This document shows positions 5,950-8,544 of a DNA stretch of 8,544 nucleotides, in pieces. Source of the DNA: Streptosporangiaceae bacterium (GTDB lineage: Bacteria > Actinomycetota > Actinomycetes > Streptosporangiales > Streptosporangiaceae). The notes beneath the pieces are model-generated. The model was not told where the DNA came from. It saw only the letters and a list, made by a program, of their open reading frames with translations, and did not search any database. Position numbers and translations under genes: made by a program. Position 1 is the stretch's first letter. Every line of letters starts with the position of its first letter. Location of the stretch: assembly GCA_030040475.1 (NCBI GenBank), contig JASHTQ010000476.1, positions 1 to 8,544 on the forward strand, written 5' to 3'.

Positions 5950-6020
5950 CACGACGACCGCCGGGAGGACCGTCGTGCGGATACTCCCGGCGGCGCGGCA
6001 CGGTTCCTGTGACGGGAACC
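5950..6020. terminator. Strong inverted repeats between converging units, likely bidirectional terminator
   Basis: CCGCCGGGAG (5958-5967) and CTCCCGGCGG (5984-5993) form a perfect 10-bp stem with a 16-base loop. A second stem, GGTTCC (6002-6007) with GGAACC (6015-6020), has a 7-base loop. CACGACG (5950-5956) is the exact complement of CGTCGTG (5971-5977), which lies inside the loop of the first stem. The region follows the stop of the DUF1707 gene on the minus strand and the end of the repeat ORF on the plus strand, so ending transcription from both sides is the simplest role. There is no long T-tract next to the stems, as is common for terminators of GC-rich actinobacteria. Confidence 0.5.
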
Positions 6021-6071
6021 AACGGCTCGTTCGGCCAAATTGTCTTTTAGCTGGAGGCGGCGGGTCAGCGG

Positions 6072-6623
6072 CTAGCGGTCCTGGCGGGTGCGGTGGTGGC
6101 CAAGGTGGCCGGTCGCGAACAGCAGGGCCACCGCGACGAGGCCCAGCCACAGCCACGGGACGCCCCAGGTGGCCCAGGCCAGCACGTGCGCGACGGCCAG
6201 CGCGATCACGACGATCAGCGCCAGCGCCAGGATCGGGTGGCGGCGCCCGCGGCGCGGGAGTTCGGGCACTGCCGGAGCCCCAGTATCCGGCAGGTCGTCG
6301 AACAGGCCGCCAAGGTCCGCCCGGGTCTTGGCGTTCATCGCCCGCGTGGACCGCTCGTCGAATTCGGCCTGGTCGAGCCTGCCCTCGGCGAAGTGCTCGG
6401 CAAGCCGGTCGACGACCTGCTGGCGCTCGGCGTCCGAGACGCGCAGGTGCTGGTCGGAGTAGACGTTGCGGAACAACGGCGCGAAGCCGCGTGCCCGCTG
6501 CGACTGCGGGCCGAACCAGCCGCAGGGGCCGGACCAGGGCCCGCCCTGCTCAGACTGGGCGGCCTGGGCGGCCTGCTCGGCCCGCTCGCGGTCGGACCAG
6601 GAGAAGTTGGACTGGTATGACAT
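6072..6623 (-). CDS. DUF1707 (SHOCT-like) membrane protein
   Basis: The 183-residue protein has three parts. The N-terminal 55 residues are hydrophilic and rich in Gln, Ser and Gly. A DUF1707 domain spans about 59-111 (LRVSDAERQQVVDRLAEHF, then EGRLDQAEFDERSTRA), an actinobacterial domain of unknown function thought to mediate protein contacts or oligomers. Two hydrophobic segments at about 130-150 and 154-172 then end in a His/Arg-rich tail. Start ATG 6623 has AGGAAAG (6634-6628) at a good distance upstream. It follows pspC by 25 bases on the same strand, so the two are probably cotranscribed and may act together at the membrane, for instance in envelope stress. Its biochemical role is not known. 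Confidence 0.85.
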   Translation of the reverse strand: MSYQSNFSWSDRERAEQAAQAAQSEQGGPWSGPCGWFGPQSQRARGFAPLFRNVYSDQHLRVSDAERQQVVDRLAEHFAEGRLDQAEFDERSTRAMNAKTRADLGGLFDDLPDTGAPAVPELPRRGRRHPILALALIVVIALAVAHVLAWATWGVPWLWLGLVAVALLFATGHLGHHRTRQDR

Positions 6624-6648
6624 GGCGCTTTCCTGTCTGCGTTGTGCT

Positions 6649-6939
6649 TTAGCGGGACTGCAGGGAACCGATGATCGAGCCGGCGATCGACTGGTCGGTG
6701 CCCTCGTCGGGGATCAGCAGCAGGCCGGCCAGGTAGAGCGGGATGCCGGCGCCGCCGAAGAGGACCAGGACGACGAAGGCGATCCGGACGATCGTGGTGT
6801 CGATGCCTAGGTAGCGGCCGATGCCCTCGGCGACCCCCGCCAGCATGCGGCCGGCGAAGGGGCGGCGGAGCGGGGGGCGCTCGGTGCGGTAGGCGTGCTC
6901 GGAGTCGGGGGGCTGCGGGTTCATGGTGTCTGTGTTCAT
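6649..6939 (-). CDS. PspC-domain membrane protein
   Basis: The 96-residue protein carries one PspC domain at about 24-78 with the family hallmarks: RPFAGRMLAGVAEGIGRYLGI, then DTTIVRIAFVVLVLF, then a hydrophobic hairpin ending GLLLIPDE. PspC proteins are small inner-membrane proteins of the phage-shock and related envelope-stress systems that sense stress and bind partners. The N-terminal 23 residues are polar and the tail is short. I chose ATG 6939; a second in-frame ATG at 6924 is also possible, and neither has a strong RBS. The gene lies head to head with a kinase that has its own PspC domain, and it leads the DUF1707 gene. The shared 141-base gap with repeated sites suggests joint control by the response regulator of that kinase, which is inference. 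Confidence 0.88.
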   Translation of the reverse strand: MNTDTMNPQPPDSEHAYRTERPPLRRPFAGRMLAGVAEGIGRYLGIDTTIVRIAFVVLVLFGGAGIPLYLAGLLLIPDEGTDQSIAGSIIGSLQSR

Positions 6940-6996
6940 GACAACCAGCTTGGCTCCGGCAGCGAGCCCGGCACATCGGGAAGACCCCCGGCGCTC

Positions 6997-7035
6997 CCCT
7001 GATCTGCTGACCCGGGCATCAGGGTCGGATCAGGG
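6997..7035. promoter_or_regulatory. Repeated ATCAGGG sites in the pspC/kinase gap, putative regulator-binding region
   Basis: CCCTGATC (6997-7004) and GATCAGGG (7028-7035) are perfect inverted copies. A third copy, ATCAGGG (7018-7024), lies exactly 11 bases, about one helical turn, before the one at 7029-7035, as direct repeats. GACCC (7009-7013) and GGGTC (7022-7026) nest inside. Direct and inverted sites on one face of the helix in a divergent promoter region are typical of NarL/LuxR-type response regulators. The binding protein is not in this window. Confidence 0.55.
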
Positions 7036-7068
7036 ATGTCCCGGATGGCCGAGTCGGGGTCGGCGCGC

Positions 7069-7080
7069 CATGATGGATAG
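7069..7080 (+). promoter_or_regulatory. Possible -10 box of a leaderless kinase transcript
   Basis: CATGAT (7069-7074, 4 of 6 matches to TATAAT) ends six bases before the GTG at 7081, and no ribosome binding site is visible between them. Transcription would begin at the start codon. I see no convincing -35 box, so an activator bound at the sites around 7018-7035 may be needed. This is weak evidence. Confidence 0.25.
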
Positions 7081-8544
7081 GTGGAGCAACCGGAGCGCTG
7101 GCCGAGCTGGACGCATGAGCAGTCCGGCGGGCGGCGGCACGGGCCGTTCGGGCCATCGGGGCCGTTCGGGCCTTCCGGGCCGTTCGGGCCGTCCGGGCCG
7201 TTCGGGTCTGCCGGCCCGCATCGGCGACGGCACCATGACCCGGCGAGGCCCGGCGGCCCGTTCCGTCGCGACCTGTCCGGGCGCCTCGGCGCGGGGCTCG
7301 CGTCCGCCGTGGCGATGCGCAGGGACGTCAACGTCAAGACGGTGCGCATCATTTTCGCCGTGCTCGCGGTCGCGACCTGGGGCTTCGGCGTGGTGGCCTA
7401 CGTGGCGGGCTGGCTGCTCATCCCGGCGGCCGGCGCGGATGCCAGCATCGGCAGCCGGGCACGATCCGACAGCAGGGGCATCCGGCTCGCGGTCGGCGTG
7501 GCCTCGCTGCTCGTCGTGATCCTGCTCGTGCCCGGCCTGGCCGGCGACGGCCTGTACGTCAGCTGGGCCTGGCCGCAGGTGCTCAGCGCGGCCGGGCTCG
7601 TGCTGATCTGGCGGAACGCCTCGCCGGAGGAGCAAGGGACGCTGCAGCGCCTGGTCGAGCCGCTGCAGTCGGCGGCCGGGTCGGCGAGCCCGGCGGGAAA
7701 GAAGAGGCGGACTAGGATCCGGATGGCGATCGCGTTTGTCCTGCTGCTGTGCGGCGTGGGCGCGCTGTCGTCGGCCAAGGCCAACGTGGCGCTGCTGAAG
7801 CCGCTCGGCGGAGGGCTGCTGGTGATCGCCGCGATCGTGGTGTTCCTCGGCCCGTGGTGGGTGCGGATCGCCCGCGACCTGGTGCTCGAGCGGCAGGCCA
7901 GGGTCCGGGCGGAGGAACGGGCCGACATCGCGGCCCGGGTCCACGACTCGGTGCTGCAGACGCTGGCCCTGATCCAGCGGCGCGCGGACGACCCGCAGAA
8001 GGTCATCCAGCTTGCCCGGATGCAGGAACGCGAGTTGCGTTCGTGGCTGTTCGAGGGGCGCGCGCCGGGTGAGAACGACGCCGACACGACGCTGGCGGCC
8101 GGGGTCCGGCAGATCCAGCAGGACGTCGAGTCCAGGTACGGGGTGCCGGTGGAGGCGGTGACGGTCGGCGACTGCGCGCTTGACGACAACCTGAACGCGC
8201 TGCTTGCGGCGGCTAAGGAGGCGACGGTCAACTCGGCGAAGTGGTCGGGCGCCGGCGTGATCTCGCTGTTCGCCGAGGTCGAGGCCGGGGAGGTGTCGAT
8301 CGTCGTGCGTGATCGTGGCCGCGGGTTCGATCCCGACGCCGTGCCCGAGGACCGCAAGGGGCTGGCCGAGTCGGTGCGCGGCCGGATGGCGCGGCGCGGC
8401 GGCTCTGCCGTCGTGAGCTCGGTTGCGGGCGAGGGGACGAAGGTCACGCTCACGATGCCCCGCCCGGCTGCGGCTGGGCCCGGGCCCGCGGCTGGGCCCG
8501 GGCCCGCGGCTGGGGCCGTTCAGCCGGGGCGGGGGCCGGAGGGG
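7081..8544 (+). CDS. PspC-domain sensor histidine kinase with collagen-like leader (3' end missing)
   Basis: The frame starts at GTG 7081, directly after an in-frame TAG (7078-7080), and is open to the window end (488 residues seen). Residues 21-44 are collagen-like GPFGPS repeats, and a His/Arg patch follows (48-52). A PspC domain spans about 58-116. Hydrophobic segments lie at about 89-115, 134-153, 159-177, 213-230 and 240-261. The kinase core follows: H-box ERADIAARVHDSVLQTL with phosphoacceptor His288, N-box KEATVNSAKWSG with Asn384, DRGRGFD (411-417), GLAESVRGRM (427-436) and GEGTKVTLTMPRP (450-462). This is the HisKA_3 type found in actinobacterial PspC kinases, which usually act with an adjacent LuxR-type response regulator; none is in view. 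The visible C-terminus runs into Ala-Gly-Pro repeats after 463, beyond the usual end of the catalytic domain. It probably senses envelope stress together with the divergent pspC pair. Confidence 0.9.
   Translation, partial: MEQPERWPSWTHEQSGGRRHGPFGPSGPFGPSGPFGPSGPFGSAGPHRRRHHDPARPGGPFRRDLSGRLGAGLASAVAMRRDVNVKTVRIIFAVLAVATWGFGVVAYVAGWLLIPAAGADASIGSRARSDSRGIRLAVGVASLLVVILLVPGLAGDGLYVSWAWPQVLSAAGLVLIWRNASPEEQGTLQRLVEPLQSAAGSASPAGKKRRTRIRMAIAFVLLLCGVGALSSAKANVALLKPLGGGLLVIAAIVVFLGPWWVRIARDLVLERQARVRAEERADIAARVHDSVLQTLALIQRRADDPQKVIQLARMQERELRSWLFEGRAPGENDADTTLAAGVRQIQQDVESRYGVPVEAVTVGDCALDDNLNALLAAAKEATVNSAKWSGAGVISLFAEVEAGEVSIVVRDRGRGFDPDAVPEDRKGLAESVRGRMARRGGSAVVSSVAGEGTKVTLTMPRPAAAGPGPAAGPGPAAGAVQPGRGPEG
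7141..7212. repeat. Four 18-bp direct repeats coding collagen-like GPFGPS units
   Basis: Units at 7141-7158, 7159-7176, 7177-7194 and 7195-7212 share GGGCCGTTCGGGCC with small changes at the end. The last unit has GGGTCTGCC instead. In the kinase frame they read GPFGPS three times, then GPFGSA. The length can change by whole units without shifting the frame. Confidence 0.92.
8470..8515. repeat. 18-bp direct repeats in the kinase tail, each with a 12-base palindrome
   Basis: GCGGCTGGGCCCGGGCCC occurs at 8470-8487 and 8488-8505, with a partial third copy at 8506-8515. Each full copy holds the self-complementary GGGCCCGGGCCC (8476-8487 and 8494-8505). In the kinase frame it codes an Ala-Gly-Pro-rich tail. 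A recent slippage duplication is likely because the two units are identical. Confidence 0.9.

Noticed and set aside
3529..6156. An 875-codon open frame on the minus strand across dhaK, tetR and the repeats
   Set aside because: It overlaps two clear genes in other frames and reads as Arg-rich nonsense. The repeat stays open only because its unit is a multiple of three.
6923..7519. A plus-strand frame of 198 codons and a minus-strand collagen-like frame (6936-7352) over the start of the PspC kinase
   Set aside because: Both are shadows of the 18-bp repeats. Only the frame from 7081 leads into PspC and kinase motifs.

Overview
The window is high-GC DNA with codons that almost always end in G or C, GTG starts, and actinobacterial families (NarL-type sensor kinases, PspC, DUF1707). 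It looks like the chromosome of a filamentous actinomycete, such as Streptosporangiales or a relative. I cannot name a genus. All assignments come from reading motifs by eye; no database search was run.

Layout. (1) 1-1293, +: the 3' part of a gene that begins outside the window. It encodes a NarL-type histidine kinase fused in one polypeptide to a degenerate receiver and a LuxR-type DNA-binding domain. (2) 1442-4782, +: a tight four-gene operon with gaps of 4, 9 and 28 bases. It encodes a class II (GatY/KbaY-like) aldolase, a CbbY-like HAD phosphatase, DhaL and DhaK. (3) 4812-5441, -: a convergent TetR-family regulator whose promoter predicts a leaderless mRNA, with an inverted repeat over the -10 box. 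(4) 5526-5920: about ten copies of a 39-bp tandem repeat, open in several frames and possibly coding for a small Pro/Thr-rich protein. It is followed by strong inverted repeats at 5950-6020. (5) 6072-6939, -: pspC and a DUF1707 membrane protein gene as a pair. (6) 7081-8544, +: a divergent PspC-domain sensor histidine kinase that runs off the right edge. The 141-base gap between pspC and the kinase carries three copies of an ATCAGGG-type site.

How the genes may work together. In the operon, DhaK (substrate binding) and DhaL (ATP/ADP binding) can form a dihydroxyacetone-type kinase, the aldolase can join or split DHAP and an aldehyde, and the phosphatase can remove phosphate from a sugar phosphate. 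This is a self-contained C3/ketose phosphate module of unknown substrate. No DhaM, transporter or sugar dehydrogenase is in view. The right part is a likely envelope-stress module: two PspC proteins, one of them fused to a kinase, and a DUF1707 membrane protein around a shared regulatory gap. The partner response regulator of that kinase is probably just beyond the right edge.

The points I rate highest are the aldolase/HAD/DhaL/DhaK cassette, the 39-bp repeat block with a pseudoknot-like structure next to it, the collagen-like (GPFGPS) leader on the PspC kinase, the receiver that lost its acidic pair in the fused kinase-regulator, and the leaderless autoregulatory tetR promoter.
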